A stretch of DNA of 58,158 nt from Treponema sp. UBA7570. GTDB taxonomy: Bacteria; Spirochaetota; Spirochaetia; Treponematales; Treponemataceae. How positions within the stretch are numbered: position 1 is the first letter of the stretch; each line of letters opens with the position of its first letter. The translations under genes were made by a program, and so were the position numbers. The notes below the pieces were generated by a model that was not told the DNA's origin, ran no database searches, and was given only the letters and a program-made list of their open reading frames with translations. The DNA lies in the NCBI GenBank assembly GCA_002477955.1, contig DLLE01000056.1, positions 51,106 through 109,263 on the forward strand, given 5' to 3'. Below are positions 8,752 through 16,314 of the stretch, in pieces.

Positions 8752-8795
8752 AAAAAATGCTGAACGCCTTTCAAAATTCATAAGACGCTCAGCAT
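8751..8795 (-). terminator. Intrinsic terminator for the aminotransferase operon
   Basis: Read on the minus strand, a 7-bp stem (ATGCTGA / TCAGCAT in plus orientation) with extra inner pairing ends in a run of seven or eight T, fitting an end to the Lrp-aminotransferase transcript. Confidence 0.75.
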
Positions 8796-8815
8796 ATAAA
8801 ATTTAACGAAACAAT

Positions 8816-9994
8816 TTAGTTTTTAGAATCTTTTAGTTCCTTTACAAAATCTGCAATTCTGTCGAGGGCAATTTTCATTTTTTCAATTCCAGTTGCATAA
8901 CAGCAGCGAATATGCCCTTCACCGCCAAGCCCAAAGACGCTTCCTGGAACAACTGCGACATTATGCTTTTGAAAAAGTCTAGTTGCAAACTCTTCCGAAG
9001 AAAGTCCTGTCGAAGAAATATCCGGGAACATATAAAATGCTCCTTTTGGCTCAGGAACTGGCAACCCCATATCGCAAAAAGCCTTGTACATTAAATTTCT
9101 TCTCTGTTGATAACTTATGCGCATTTTTTCAACATCTTTCCAGCCGTGGCGCAAGCCTTCTACAGCCGCGTATTGAGAAAAAATCGGCGCGCAGATCGTG
9201 TTATAACCGTGAAGTTTTACAATTTGCTGCAAAAGGTCGGCAGGAGCAGCAATGTAACCAATTCGCCAGCCTGTCATAGCAAAAGATTTAGAAAAACCGT
9301 TCAAAATAATCGTGTAATCTTTCATCCCCGGAAACGAACCAATAGAAACATGCTGTGCATCTTCATAATGAAGCTCACAATAAATTTCGTCCGAAATACA
9401 CCAAATCTGATTTTCTACGATAACTTTTGCAATTTTTTCAAGCTCTTCTGCAGGAATCATAGTTCCAGTCGGATTATTTGGAGAACAAATCATGACAGCT
9501 TTTGTTTTTGGAGTAATTGCATCTTTAATCTGCTGAGCAGTCGGATAATAACCGTTTACACCAGAATCAATTGGAATTACATTAACCTGACACAGTTCTG
9601 CCAAAGGAACATAGTTTACATAACAAGGCTGAACGACAATCAGTTCGTCACCAGGATTGAGAATTGCGCGCAAAGAAGCATCAACTCCTTCGCTTGCGCC
9701 AACCGTAACGAGAATTTCATTTTTTGGATTGTAGTAAAGCTCATATCTTTCCATATATCTTGAAATTTCTTCACGAAGCTCAAGCAAGCCCCAGTTTGAA
9801 GTATAAGAAGTGTGGCCTTTTTCAAGATGATAAAACGCTTCTTCGCGCATAACCCACGGAGTAGGAAAATCCGGCTCGCCTACAGAAAGAGAAATTACGT
9901 CATCATGCCCAATCAGCATTTCAAAGAATTTGCGGATTCCTGACGGAGGAATGTTCATCATTGATTTAGAAAATTTATCGGGTCTGTTGTTCAT
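8816..9994 (-). CDS. PLP-dependent class I/II aminotransferase
   Basis: This is a cytoplasmic fold-type I aminotransferase of 392 residues, the usual length for PatA/aspartate aminotransferase-like enzymes. The PLP lysine is in NGFSKSFAMTGWRIGY, the substrate-binding arginine is near the C-terminus in GHIRCCYA, and SPNNPTGT and SDEIYCEL are the standard cofactor-binding blocks. The exact amino acid is not readable; MalY-, PatA- and AspC-like activities are all possible. It follows the Lrp/AsnC gene by 2 nt and surely shares its transcript, a pairing common in bacteria where the regulator senses the amino acid that the enzyme handles. Confidence 0.85.
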   Translation of the reverse strand: MNNRPDKFSKSMMNIPPSGIRKFFEMLIGHDDVISLSVGEPDFPTPWVMREEAFYHLEKGHTSYTSNWGLLELREEISRYMERYELYYNPKNEILVTVGASEGVDASLRAILNPGDELIVVQPCYVNYVPLAELCQVNVIPIDSGVNGYYPTAQQIKDAITPKTKAVMICSPNNPTGTMIPAEELEKIAKVIVENQIWCISDEIYCELHYEDAQHVSIGSFPGMKDYTIILNGFSKSFAMTGWRIGYIAAPADLLQQIVKLHGYNTICAPIFSQYAAVEGLRHGWKDVEKMRISYQQRRNLMYKAFCDMGLPVPEPKGAFYMFPDISSTGLSSEEFATRLFQKHNVAVVPGSVFGLGGEGHIRCCYATGIEKMKIALDRIADFVKELKDSKN

Positions 9995-9996
9995 TT

Positions 9997-10491
9997 TTAT
10001 GCCATGACTCCTTCGCGACGGTCAGTTTCGTCTTCAACGTAGAGAACATCATTTTCCTTGTATTTTTTTAAAAGAAAATGTGTTTTTGTCGAACGTACAC
10101 CGTTCAAAGTCGAAAGTTTGCTCGAAACAAAACCTGCAACTTCTTTTAAGTTGTCGCCTTCGATTACAACCTTTAAATCATAGCCACCGCTCATCAAATA
10201 AAGCGACTTAACCTGCGGAAATCTGTAAATTCGTTCGGCAAGCGCATCAAAACCGTGTTCACGTTCAGGCTGACACTGAATTTCAATTTCGGCAACAACC
10301 TTATCTTTATTCGCTTCGTCTTTTTCTGGATTTATAATGGCGGCGTATTTTAAAATAACACCTTCGCTTTCCAGTTCGGCAATAATTTTTTTAACCTCAT
10401 CTGGAGTTTTTTTCGTCATTGCGGAAATGTCTTCAACAGAAAGACGCGCATTTTCACGCAAAAGTTCAAGAATTTCTTCCTTGCCGTCCAT
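9997..10491 (-). CDS. Lrp/AsnC-family transcriptional regulator
   Basis: Residues 1-55 form a winged helix-turn-helix (DISAMTKKTPDEVKKIIAELES) and residues about 65-140 the RAM effector-binding domain (KSLYLMSGGYDLKVVIEG), the architecture of feast/famine regulators that bind amino acids and assemble as octamers. The HTH is slightly shorter than in Lrp itself. A GAGGT ribosome site precedes the ATG. It is the first gene of a two-gene operon with the aminotransferase, which is its most likely target. The effector is unknown. Confidence 0.85.
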   Translation of the reverse strand: MDGKEEILELLRENARLSVEDISAMTKKTPDEVKKIIAELESEGVILKYAAIINPEKDEANKDKVVAEIEIQCQPEREHGFDALAERIYRFPQVKSLYLMSGGYDLKVVIEGDNLKEVAGFVSSKLSTLNGVRSTKTHFLLKKYKENDVLYVEDETDRREGVMA

Positions 10492-10672
10492 TTTTTTACC
10501 TCGAAAAAATAAATATATGCAATTTTAGCACAGAAAAACGACTTTTTGAATATTTTAAAACCAATTTGCGCCCAATTTGAAATATTTTCGAAAAAAATCC
10601 AAAAATTGCATTTCCACAAGAAATTGCGAGCTTAAGGAAAAAAATCACTAATTCAGTATTTTGTCTTCAAAG

Positions 10673-10701
10673 TTGAATTTTGCGTTATATTTCTTTATTA
10701 T
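10673..10701 (+). promoter_or_regulatory. Promoter of hisG-hisB
   Basis: TTGAAT at 10673-10678 and TATTAT at 10696-10701 are spaced by 17 nt, which places the start near 10708 and leaves a leader of about 33 nt with an AAAGGA ribosome site before hisG. Confidence 0.65.
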
Positions 10702-10740
10702 ATTAGAAGATTTATTGGGTTTGTCCCGAAAGGATTTTTT

Positions 10741-11613
10741 ATGAAAAAACTGAGTATTCTTTTGGCTAAAGGAAGAATTTACGAATCTGTTGTTGAACTT
10801 TTAAAAGATGTCGGCATTTCAATTTATTTGCCAGACCGCACATATTATCCGATTACAAATCAGGACGACCTGGCTTTTCAGGTTGTAAAACCGCAAATTT
10901 CCAGCGCGCTGCTTGCCGACAACCGTGCCGATGTTGCTTTTTCGGGAAAAGACTGGGTTTTTGAAAACGGAGTTCAAGATCAGGTTGAAGAAATCATGGA
11001 CTTGGGTTTTGATCCAGTGCGCATTGTCGTTGCAGTTCCAGAAACCGTAGATTTTGACGCGCTTCTCAAAAAACCGGTTACAATTGCAACCGAATACCAG
11101 AATTTGAGCCGTTTTTGGGCAAAAGGCAAGAACGTTGATGGAAAAATTTTCCGCACATGGGGAACTTCAGAAGGATTTGTTCAGGACAACGAACAGGCTC
11201 TTGCTCAGATTTTGATAGACAATACTTCGACAGGTTCAAGTTTGCGCGCAAATCACCTTAAAATTTGTGACACAATCATGGAATCTTCGACAAGAATGTA
11301 CGCTTCTAAAGAGGCGTTAAAAGATCCTGAGAAAAAACAAAAAATCATGGAGCTTAAAATGCTTTTTGAAGCAGTTCTTGCAGCACGTAGCCGCGTAATG
11401 CTCGAAATGAACGTTTCAAAAGACAATTTTGATGCGCTTATAAAAGGAATTCCTGCAATGAAAAGCCCGACAGTTTCGCCACTTTTTGGCGACAACGGTT
11501 ATGCAGTAAAAATTGCCGTAAAAAAGAGCGAAGTTCCGACTCTCCTCCCAAAATTGCATCAGCTTGGGGCAACTGATATTCTCGAATACGAACTGAGAAA
11601 GGTTATGCAGTAA
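10741..11613 (+). CDS. hisG: ATP phosphoribosyltransferase, long form
   Basis: HisG catalyses the first step of histidine synthesis, joining ATP and PRPP. The opening LSILLAKGRIYESVVELL, the block ADVAFSGKDWVFENG and the PRPP-site region around IDNTSTGSSLRAN match the family. At 290 residues it is the long form, with a C-terminal ACT-like domain (roughly 215-290, ending LPKLHQLGATDILEYELRKV) that binds histidine for feedback inhibition, so no HisZ partner is needed. It is followed 46 nt later by hisB. Other his genes are not in the window, so the pathway is dispersed in this genome. Confidence 0.92.
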   Translation: MKKLSILLAKGRIYESVVELLKDVGISIYLPDRTYYPITNQDDLAFQVVKPQISSALLADNRADVAFSGKDWVFENGVQDQVEEIMDLGFDPVRIVVAVPETVDFDALLKKPVTIATEYQNLSRFWAKGKNVDGKIFRTWGTSEGFVQDNEQALAQILIDNTSTGSSLRANHLKICDTIMESSTRMYASKEALKDPEKKQKIMELKMLFEAVLAARSRVMLEMNVSKDNFDALIKGIPAMKSPTVSPLFGDNGYAVKIAVKKSEVPTLLPKLHQLGATDILEYELRKVMQ

Positions 11614-11659
11614 TTAAAAAAAATTACTCCTACAAAAATCACTTAAGGAACCATTTTTT

Positions 11660-12343
11660 ATGGAAAGAATAGCAGAAATTGAACGAAACACTAAAGAAAC
11701 TCAAATAAAATTGACTCTTAATCTCGATGGAAGCGGAAAATATACTGTAAAAAATCCAATCGGCTTTTTTAACCATATGCTCAATTCTTTCTGCAAACAC
11801 GGACTTTTTGACCTTTCCGGAGAAATTTCCGGAGACTTGGACGTAGACCAGCACCATTTGATAGAAGACACTGGAATTGCCCTAGGAATGGCTTTTGCGA
11901 AAGCGCTTGGAAACTGCGCAGGAATTTTTCGGACAGGCTATTTTATCTACCCTATGGACGAAAGCCTTTTAAGATGCGGAGTTGATTTTGATTTAATTGA
12001 ATCCGCATCTACAGAAGAACGAAAAGATGCAACTTCTCAAGTGGCAGTTGACCTTGGAGGACGCCCATACTGCGTATGTAACGCCCAGCTGACAGGAATT
12101 CCGCTTTTGAGCCGCGACGAAGACGGAAACGACTACCTTTTTCAGACAGATTGCTTTGAAGATTTTTGGCAAGGATTTGCGGCAAACGCAAAATGCAACA
12201 TTCATTTAGATACAATCCGAGGCCGTTCCGATCACCACAAAATAGAAGGGCTTTTTAAAGCCGCAGCCAGAGCCTTACGCCAGGCAACAGCAATCGACCC
12301 AAGAAGAAACGGGGAAATTCCTTCGACAAAAGGCAAAGTTTAA
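11660..12343 (+). CDS. hisB: Imidazoleglycerol-phosphate dehydratase
   Basis: This manganese enzyme performs the sixth step of histidine synthesis. Diagnostic blocks are GFFNHMLNSFCKHGLFDL and DQHHLIEDTGIALG (first metal-binding histidine cluster) and RGRSDHHKIEGLFKAAARAL (second cluster). The length of 227 residues is a little above the 195-200 of the monofunctional enzyme; the extra residues are in the middle (LLSRDEDGNDYLFQ region). No phosphatase domain is fused. It follows hisG by 46 nt with an AAGGAACC-like ribosome site, so the two are likely co-transcribed. The frame after it, from 12344, leads into the accessory island. Confidence 0.92.
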   Translation: MERIAEIERNTKETQIKLTLNLDGSGKYTVKNPIGFFNHMLNSFCKHGLFDLSGEISGDLDVDQHHLIEDTGIALGMAFAKALGNCAGIFRTGYFIYPMDESLLRCGVDFDLIESASTEERKDATSQVAVDLGGRPYCVCNAQLTGIPLLSRDEDGNDYLFQTDCFEDFWQGFAANAKCNIHLDTIRGRSDHHKIEGLFKAAARALRQATAIDPRRNGEIPSTKGKV

Positions 12344-12525
12344 ACGCAGGCTCAGAAAAAAAACGTTGCTGTACTCTAAAAAACAGGCTTGTGCTTCTTT
12401 ATGCCACAACATGACACATTACAAAAGAAACTTGCGATAGAGAGACAGTCCGCCCTGAATACGATAAAAACATAGCCCTGATTTTTATGATTAAAACCAA
12501 TTCTAATAATAAAAAGACACGCACA

Positions 12526-12609
12526 TTACTTCATTCTTCTTGCAAAATGAATTGCCGCGAAAATGATGATGAAACCTATTAAAAATTTTAAAACCTCTTG
12601 CTTTTCCAT
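12526..12609 (-). CDS. 27-residue single-helix membrane peptide
   Basis: The frame encodes a basic and hydrophobic peptide with one predicted membrane helix (LKFLIGFIIIFAAIHF) and a basic tail ARRMK. The ribosome site is weak. It lies 41 nt downstream of another small membrane-type frame on the same strand. Size and composition are like toxic or regulatory membrane peptides, but no family was recognised and it could be chance. Confidence 0.35.
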   Translation of the reverse strand: MEKQEVLKFLIGFIIIFAAIHFARRMK

Positions 12610-12650
12610 AAAATAACCCTTAAACTATTTTTGGAGTATATGCTAAAAAA

Positions 12651-12800
12651 CTAGCCCTTACAAGTTATTTTAAATAGCTTGTAACAAAATGTTACTAAGA
12701 GCTGCACAATAATGGCTATGATGGCTTCTCTCAGTAAGTCCAGCAAAAAGGCTTTCAGCCTCTTGCTGGTTAGCGGTTTTCGCTTATGTTTTTTAGACAT
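12651..12800 (-). CDS. 49-residue basic, hydrophobic small protein
   Basis: A strong AGGAGG ribosome site sits 6 nt before the ATG at 12800. The product has a very basic N-terminus (MSKKHKRKPLTSKRLK) followed by an amphipathic-to-hydrophobic helix (FLLDLLREAIIAIIVQLLV) and a short basic tail. The last codons form a 7-bp hairpin (TTACAAG / CTTGTAA) that continues into GGGCTAG and a T-run, so translation end and transcript end nearly coincide. A plus-strand terminator at 12818-12852 faces its start region. This layout resembles type I toxin genes with an antisense RNA, but no family was recognised. Confidence 0.55.
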   Translation of the reverse strand: MSKKHKRKPLTSKRLKAFLLDLLREAIIAIIVQLLVTFCYKLFKITCKG

Positions 12801-12817
12801 AAACGCCTCCTTAGACT

Positions 12818-12852
12818 TTGCTACAGGCATCCACCCTGTAGCAATTTTTTTT
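12818..12852 (+). terminator. Strong intrinsic terminator in the accessory island
   Basis: A perfect 10-bp stem (TTGCTACAGG / CCTGTAGCAA) with a 7-nt loop is followed by eight T on the plus strand. No plus-strand gene precedes it, so it would end an RNA that is antisense to the 49-residue gene, or alternatively form a stem in the leader of that gene on the minus strand. Confidence 0.75.
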
Positions 12853-12868
12853 CAAAGCATTTAGGGCT

Positions 12869-13069
12869 TTATCTTGCGACAATATCAAACCCTAGATGGT
12901 CTGCAAGTGCTCTAAGCAGCTGCTCATCGCTTATGGCACTTGCAGACTCTGTTTTTGCCAACTTCTGGCGCAAATAATAAAACAGTAAAATTTTCTCCAA
13001 CACCAAACACTCTCTTTTTGCAGTACGACTCGCAACAAAAAAAACAAATAACTCCATCTCAGCTTTCAT
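12869..13069 (-). CDS. Possible 66-residue small protein
   Basis: An open frame on the same strand as the two mini-genes downstream. The product is mixed helical (VLEKILLFYYLRQKL, then ISDEQLLRALADHLGF) with no membrane segment and no recognised domain. The ribosome site is poor. It is listed because the spacing suggests a possible transcript with the 49- and 27-residue frames; it may be a chance frame. Confidence 0.3.
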   Translation of the reverse strand: MKAEMELFVFFVASRTAKRECLVLEKILLFYYLRQKLAKTESASAISDEQLLRALADHLGFDIVAR

Positions 13070-13178
13070 AAATACTGCTTCTAAAATTCTCTTTGCTTTA
13101 ATTTTTATTCACAATTTAACCGGGGACAATATACGTCCTGCTTAGCAGCTTAATATAGCTGCAAGGAGAATATATTTA

Positions 13179-13455
13179 TGGCGTACAAAATGGACTAATC
13201 GAAAAAAAACGGCATTATCATTAAATGATGATGAAACTTTATGCGGGTGGGAAAAGGAGTTGCTGGATGAACTCTTTTGAAAATTGCACGCATCAAGATT
13301 TGCTTCAAAGAATAAAGCGTATCGGCGAGGCTTGCCATCTGCCTCCGGCAATAGCCAAAGATTTTTTCTACGGCTACCTTGTCGCGGAGCAGGACAAGCC
13401 CGGAGTATACAAAAAGCTGACCGGACAATCGCTTGACTTGCCAAAAGCAGGCTGA
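13179..13455 (+). pseudogene. Possible frameshifted remnant around the 62-residue frame
   Basis: A strong AAGGAG site precedes an ATG at 13179 that opens a frame of only six codons. In another frame, sequence reading NDDETLCGWEKELLDELF runs to a stop at 13278-13280, exactly at a TTTT run where the 62-residue frame continues with ENCTHQDLL. The join would give one smooth protein sequence, so a single-base change may have split an older gene. The stops near 13197-13254 in the leading frame argue that more than one lesion is present. Confidence 0.3.
13267..13455 (+). CDS. 62-residue protein of unknown function
   Basis: The ATG at 13267 has AAGGAG 7 nt upstream. The product is soluble and predicted helical (HQDLLQRIKRIGEACHLPPAIAKDFFYGYLV), ending with TGQSLDLPKAG. 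No domain is recognised. It precedes the RadC-like gene by 33 nt and the two appear to share an operon. It might be the intact C-terminal part of a longer split gene, as noted for 13179-13455. Confidence 0.5.
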   Translation: MNSFENCTHQDLLQRIKRIGEACHLPPAIAKDFFYGYLVAEQDKPGVYKKLTGQSLDLPKAG

Positions 13456-13488
13456 TTTATAAAAAAATAATACAGGAGAATGTTGCCT

Positions 13489-13998
13489 ATGGAGAAATTG
13501 CTTCACATAACGCTCGTGGAGCCATTGCTGAAGGAAATGGAGAATTACGAGCTGGAGGATATTATGATTATCGGATTTGACGATAAGATGAATGTCATCG
13601 ACCACAGATTTGTCGGAACTGACAGAAAAGAAAACCGTGTTAATATGTATCTAAATCAGGTGGCAAAAATTATGCTGGACAAAAACTATTCATTTCTGCT
13701 TCTGGCTCACAACCACCCCGGCGACACTCCGGTTCCCTCAAAAATTGACCTTGATTTGACAAACAGTGTCAGACAGCTTTGCAGTCTTGTAGACGTGGTT
13801 TTCCTTGACCATATTATCGTGGCTAAGAATTACCCTTGGTACTCCTTTGAAGAATCTCCGGTTGATTACGCTGACTTGAACAAAGGCGAATCCTTTGAGA
13901 TGCTCGCCAATATCGCCTATTTCAAAAACAATCCGGAATCGTTTAAGCGGCATTGCCTTAAACAAGGATTCAAAATTAAAAGAAAAACAACTGTCTGA
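13489..13998 (+). CDS. RadC-like JAMM/MPN domain protein without the helix-hairpin-helix part
   Basis: The 169-residue protein carries the metal-binding JAMM pattern H-x-H-x7-S-x2-D as AHNHPGDTPVPSKIDLD, and ends the core with DVVFLDHIIVAKNYPWYSF, as in RadC family proteins. The N-terminal helix-hairpin-helix of chromosomal RadC is absent, as in the short forms (YeeS/YkfG type) found on mobile elements. The ATG at 13489 is preferred because AGGAG lies 10 nt upstream, whereas the ATG at 13480 is only 1 nt from it. The family role is unclear; metalloprotease or nuclease activity is unproven. It is central to the accessory island. Confidence 0.8.
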   Translation: MEKLLHITLVEPLLKEMENYELEDIMIIGFDDKMNVIDHRFVGTDRKENRVNMYLNQVAKIMLDKNYSFLLLAHNHPGDTPVPSKIDLDLTNSVRQLCSLVDVVFLDHIIVAKNYPWYSFEESPVDYADLNKGESFEMLANIAYFKNNPESFKRHCLKQGFKIKRKTTV

Positions 13999-14049
13999 TG
14001 TTCCGCGGAGAGAGTTTATAAAAAAAATAATATACAAGAGGTATTTGAT

Positions 14050-14598
14050 ATGGATTTTATTGATAGGTTTCTTTATGGGCTTTTAAGCCTTATTTCTCTT
14101 GAGAATCTTATAATTTTAGCTTACGTTGTTGTCATCTCACTTTTTCTTTACAGCATATATGCCGTAAGAACATATAAGTCAAAAATGAGGGAAAAGATAG
14201 AGTACCTTCTGGAGAACGTCGAAACAGAGGAGGAGCTTGAGGAGCTGAGACTAACCGGGCTGATTTATAACAAGACATCTAACGCCGCGATACCAATGTT
14301 GGTTGCAATGTTTTTTGTACTGCTGCCTTTCATAATCGCTCCTTTCAATTTTGAAAAAGCCCTTGTTCTTTTTTTTATTGCCGTACTTCTTATTTCGCCT
14401 ATCTGCCTTATATCTATGGCTATCCTTTGTAAGCTCAACATAAAAACACGCCACAAATACGGAGTTTACGACAGAGCCGAGGACGCAAAAGACCTCGCAC
14501 TTGCGTCCTTGGCTCTGTTCACCGTTGCTTCCAACGCGAAAAAATTTGCAGGCTCCGGAAAACGGCAGCTAGACTACTTCAAGAACAAGAAAATCTAG
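14050..14598 (+). CDS. Multi-pass membrane protein of unknown function
   Basis: The 182-residue protein has an N-terminal helix (about 17-38, SLENLIILAYVVVISLFLYS), a charged cytoplasmic stretch with a glutamate-rich coil (ENVETEEELEELRLTG), then two closely spaced helices (about 82-127, IPMLVAMFFVLLPFIIAPF and ALVLFFIAVLLISPICLI) and a basic soluble tail. AGAGGT lies 7 nt before the ATG. It follows the RadC-like gene by 51 nt and ends before a strong terminator. No family was recognised; it may be a partner of the RadC-like protein or a passenger of the island. Confidence 0.65.
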   Translation: MDFIDRFLYGLLSLISLENLIILAYVVVISLFLYSIYAVRTYKSKMREKIEYLLENVETEEELEELRLTGLIYNKTSNAAIPMLVAMFFVLLPFIIAPFNFEKALVLFFIAVLLISPICLISMAILCKLNIKTRHKYGVYDRAEDAKDLALASLALFTVASNAKKFAGSGKRQLDYFKNKKI

Positions 14599-14620
14599 TT
14601 CTTATAAAAGTTTGTTATAT

Positions 14621-14665
14621 CAACGCATACAGGGTTGATTCCATTCCTATGTGCGTTGTTTTTTT
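14621..14665 (+). terminator. Intrinsic terminator closing the accessory operon
   Basis: CAACGCA (14621-14627) pairs with TGCGTTG (14652-14658), with further inner pairs, followed by seven or more T. Confidence 0.85.
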
Positions 14666-14718
14666 ATGCCTTAACCACGATCATATTCTTTTTCCAACAA
14701 TGCGCAAATATTGCCAAA

Positions 14719-14746
14719 TTGCAATTTCTTAGACTTTCTTTATAAT
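14719..14746 (+). promoter_or_regulatory. Promoter of arfB
   Basis: TTGCAA at 14719-14724 and TATAAT at 14741-14746 are 16 nt apart. The ATG is 20 nt after the -10 box with no clear ribosome site, leaving a leader of only about 14 nt. Confidence 0.6.
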
Positions 14747-14766
14747 GTTCTAAAGTAGTTATAAAA

Positions 14767-15180
14767 ATGAACAGGGCTGATCTTCACAATTCTATAATAA
14801 ATAATTCTCAATTTTCATTTTCTCGTAGCGGTGGAAAAGGCGGGCAAAATGTTAATAAGGTGAATACTAAAGTTCATCTAGTTTTGCCATTGAAATTGCT
14901 CGAAGGAATAAACGAAAGCGAACAAAATCGCCTTAAAAGCAAACTCTCTTCCATAATCAACAAAGATTTTTGTCTTTTTCTAGATGTTGATGAAGAACGC
15001 TATCAGGAACGAAACCGGCAAATTGCACTGAGCCGAATAGAGAACCGGATAATTCAAGCTCTTGCAATTCAAAAGAAACGAATAAAAACTAAGCCTACAA
15101 AAGCCAGCAAAGAGCGCAAATTAAAGCTCAAAAAAATCCGTTCCGAAATCAAAAAAATCCGCGGCAAAATTTGGCAATAA
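14767..15180 (+). CDS. arfB: Alternative ribosome-rescue factor (peptidyl-tRNA hydrolase) ArfB
   Basis: This release-factor-like protein hydrolyses peptidyl-tRNA on ribosomes stalled without a stop codon. The catalytic GGQ is in SRSGGKGGQNVNKVNTKV near residue 25. There is no codon-recognition domain, and the C-terminal tail is strongly basic (KKRIKTKPTKASKERKLK), as needed to enter the empty mRNA channel. The length of 137 residues is exactly that of YaeJ/ArfB. It has its own promoter and ends 10 nt from the convergent surface operon. Confidence 0.93.
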   Translation: MNRADLHNSIINNSQFSFSRSGGKGGQNVNKVNTKVHLVLPLKLLEGINESEQNRLKSKLSSIINKDFCLFLDVDEERYQERNRQIALSRIENRIIQALAIQKKRIKTKPTKASKERKLKLKKIRSEIKKIRGKIWQ

Positions 15181-15190
15181 AAATATTGCC

Positions 15191-15898
15191 CTATCTGTTC
15201 AAGCCGTTCAAATGCTTTCTTGAATATCTTATGCCAAGGGTTGTCTGCCATTGCCAGCTATAGTCGAAGGGCTGAATATCTTTGTTTGTGCCCAAATTTG
15301 CGTTATCCCAGCTGAATGTTCCGTCAAGCAAAAATGTCCAGCGCTCAAAAACTGGAAATTCTACTCCTGCGTTCAAGGCAATTCCTAAATAATTTAAGTG
15401 ATATTCATCGCTCAACTGGTACATATAATGTAGTCCAGGCGCAAAATTGAATGTTAAATATTTAAACGGTCTCCATTCTTCATACGGTCCTAAAAAGAAA
15501 TCAAATCCATACAAAATCGTCTGCTTGGCAAATTGCTTCATTCCATTAAACTGATGCAAAAACGGATAAAGCCCTTCCATTCTGAACTTTAAATTGCATA
15601 ATGATAAATTTTTTGTTTTTGCCGTAAAATATAATCCTGCCAAGGAATCTTGCCAGACAAAATTGCCATTTTTGCTTTCTTTTTGAATTCTGTGTACGTT
15701 TAAAAGTGCAAATCCATTGTCAAACGAAAAATAAAATTCTTCATCTAAAAGAGTTTTTTCAACTTTTTCTTTTTTGCTTTCTTCGGCTAAAGAATTTTCA
15801 TTCGTTTCGCTTTCAGTTATTTCGTTTTCCGCACTTGTTTGAGAAAATAAACTGCACGCACTAAAAATCAATATAAAGGCAAACGCGAATTTTTTCAT
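15191..15898 (-). CDS. Exported beta-rich protein, probably outer membrane
   Basis: A signal peptide (MKKFAFAFILIFSACSLFSQ) is followed by an acidic low-complexity linker (ENEITESETNENSLAEE) and a domain rich in aromatic, alternating strands (for example YLTFNFAPGLHYMYQL and WQWQTTLGIRYS). This pattern suggests a small beta-barrel or a membrane-associated sheet. The CSLFSQ region contains a cysteine but the lipobox fit is poor. It is the last gene of a four-gene minus-strand operon, 10 nt after the small lipoprotein. No family was recognised. Confidence 0.6.
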   Translation of the reverse strand: MKKFAFAFILIFSACSLFSQTSAENEITESETNENSLAEESKKEKVEKTLLDEEFYFSFDNGFALLNVHRIQKESKNGNFVWQDSLAGLYFTAKTKNLSLCNLKFRMEGLYPFLHQFNGMKQFAKQTILYGFDFFLGPYEEWRPFKYLTFNFAPGLHYMYQLSDEYHLNYLGIALNAGVEFPVFERWTFLLDGTFSWDNANLGTNKDIQPFDYSWQWQTTLGIRYSRKHLNGLNR

Positions 15899-15908
15899 TT
15901 TGTCCGCC

Positions 15909-16274
15909 TTATTTTGATATATGGTAAAGTGTCATTACGTTTGTAACTCCGCCTTTTGTCCAAGTTATGTACAGCATTGAACCGCGAATATCCCATTCTG
16001 TATTTATCGAAACTCCGTCTGTCGTCGAAAAGCAAATTACGTTGTCAACTACCGTATAATCGCCCTGAGTTACAGTTTTTTCTTCTGTATTTGAATCAAT
16101 TATCGTAGCAACAAAGGTTCCGTCAGAAACAAAAGAAATTTTATTTCCGTTGTTGTCCGCCCAGGTTCCGTATAACGGAGATGGCACATAACAACTTGCA
16201 AAAAGAAAAACCAATTCTACAAAAATAAGACATTCAAGTGTTTTTTTTATATTTTTCATTCCTGTGTTTAGCAT
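15909..16274 (-). CDS. Small lipoprotein of unknown function
   Basis: A lipobox (LVFLFASC) ends a basic and hydrophobic leader, and the mature domain of about 95 residues is a small beta-rich fold (PLYGTWADNNGNKISF, then WDIRGSMLYITW) of the type seen in lipocalin-like or DUF5640-like domains, where GTW starts the first strand. The start at 16274 has GGTGA 8 nt upstream; an internal ATG at 16259 gives an equally good leader. It lies about 40 nt after the second FN3 lipoprotein and 10 nt before the next gene, so is part of the surface operon. Confidence 0.6.
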   Translation of the reverse strand: MLNTGMKNIKKTLECLIFVELVFLFASCYVPSPLYGTWADNNGNKISFVSDGTFVATIIDSNTEEKTVTQGDYTVVDNVICFSTTDGVSINTEWDIRGSMLYITWTKGGVTNVMTLYHISK

Positions 16275-16314
16275 ATTAACATTCACCGTAAAAAAAATAT
16301 CTGTTCTCAAAGTT

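Noticed and set aside
12786..12977. Open frame on the plus strand across the terminator hairpin at 12818-12852
   Set aside because: It runs through a strong terminator and lacks a ribosome site; the opposite strand has the better gene.
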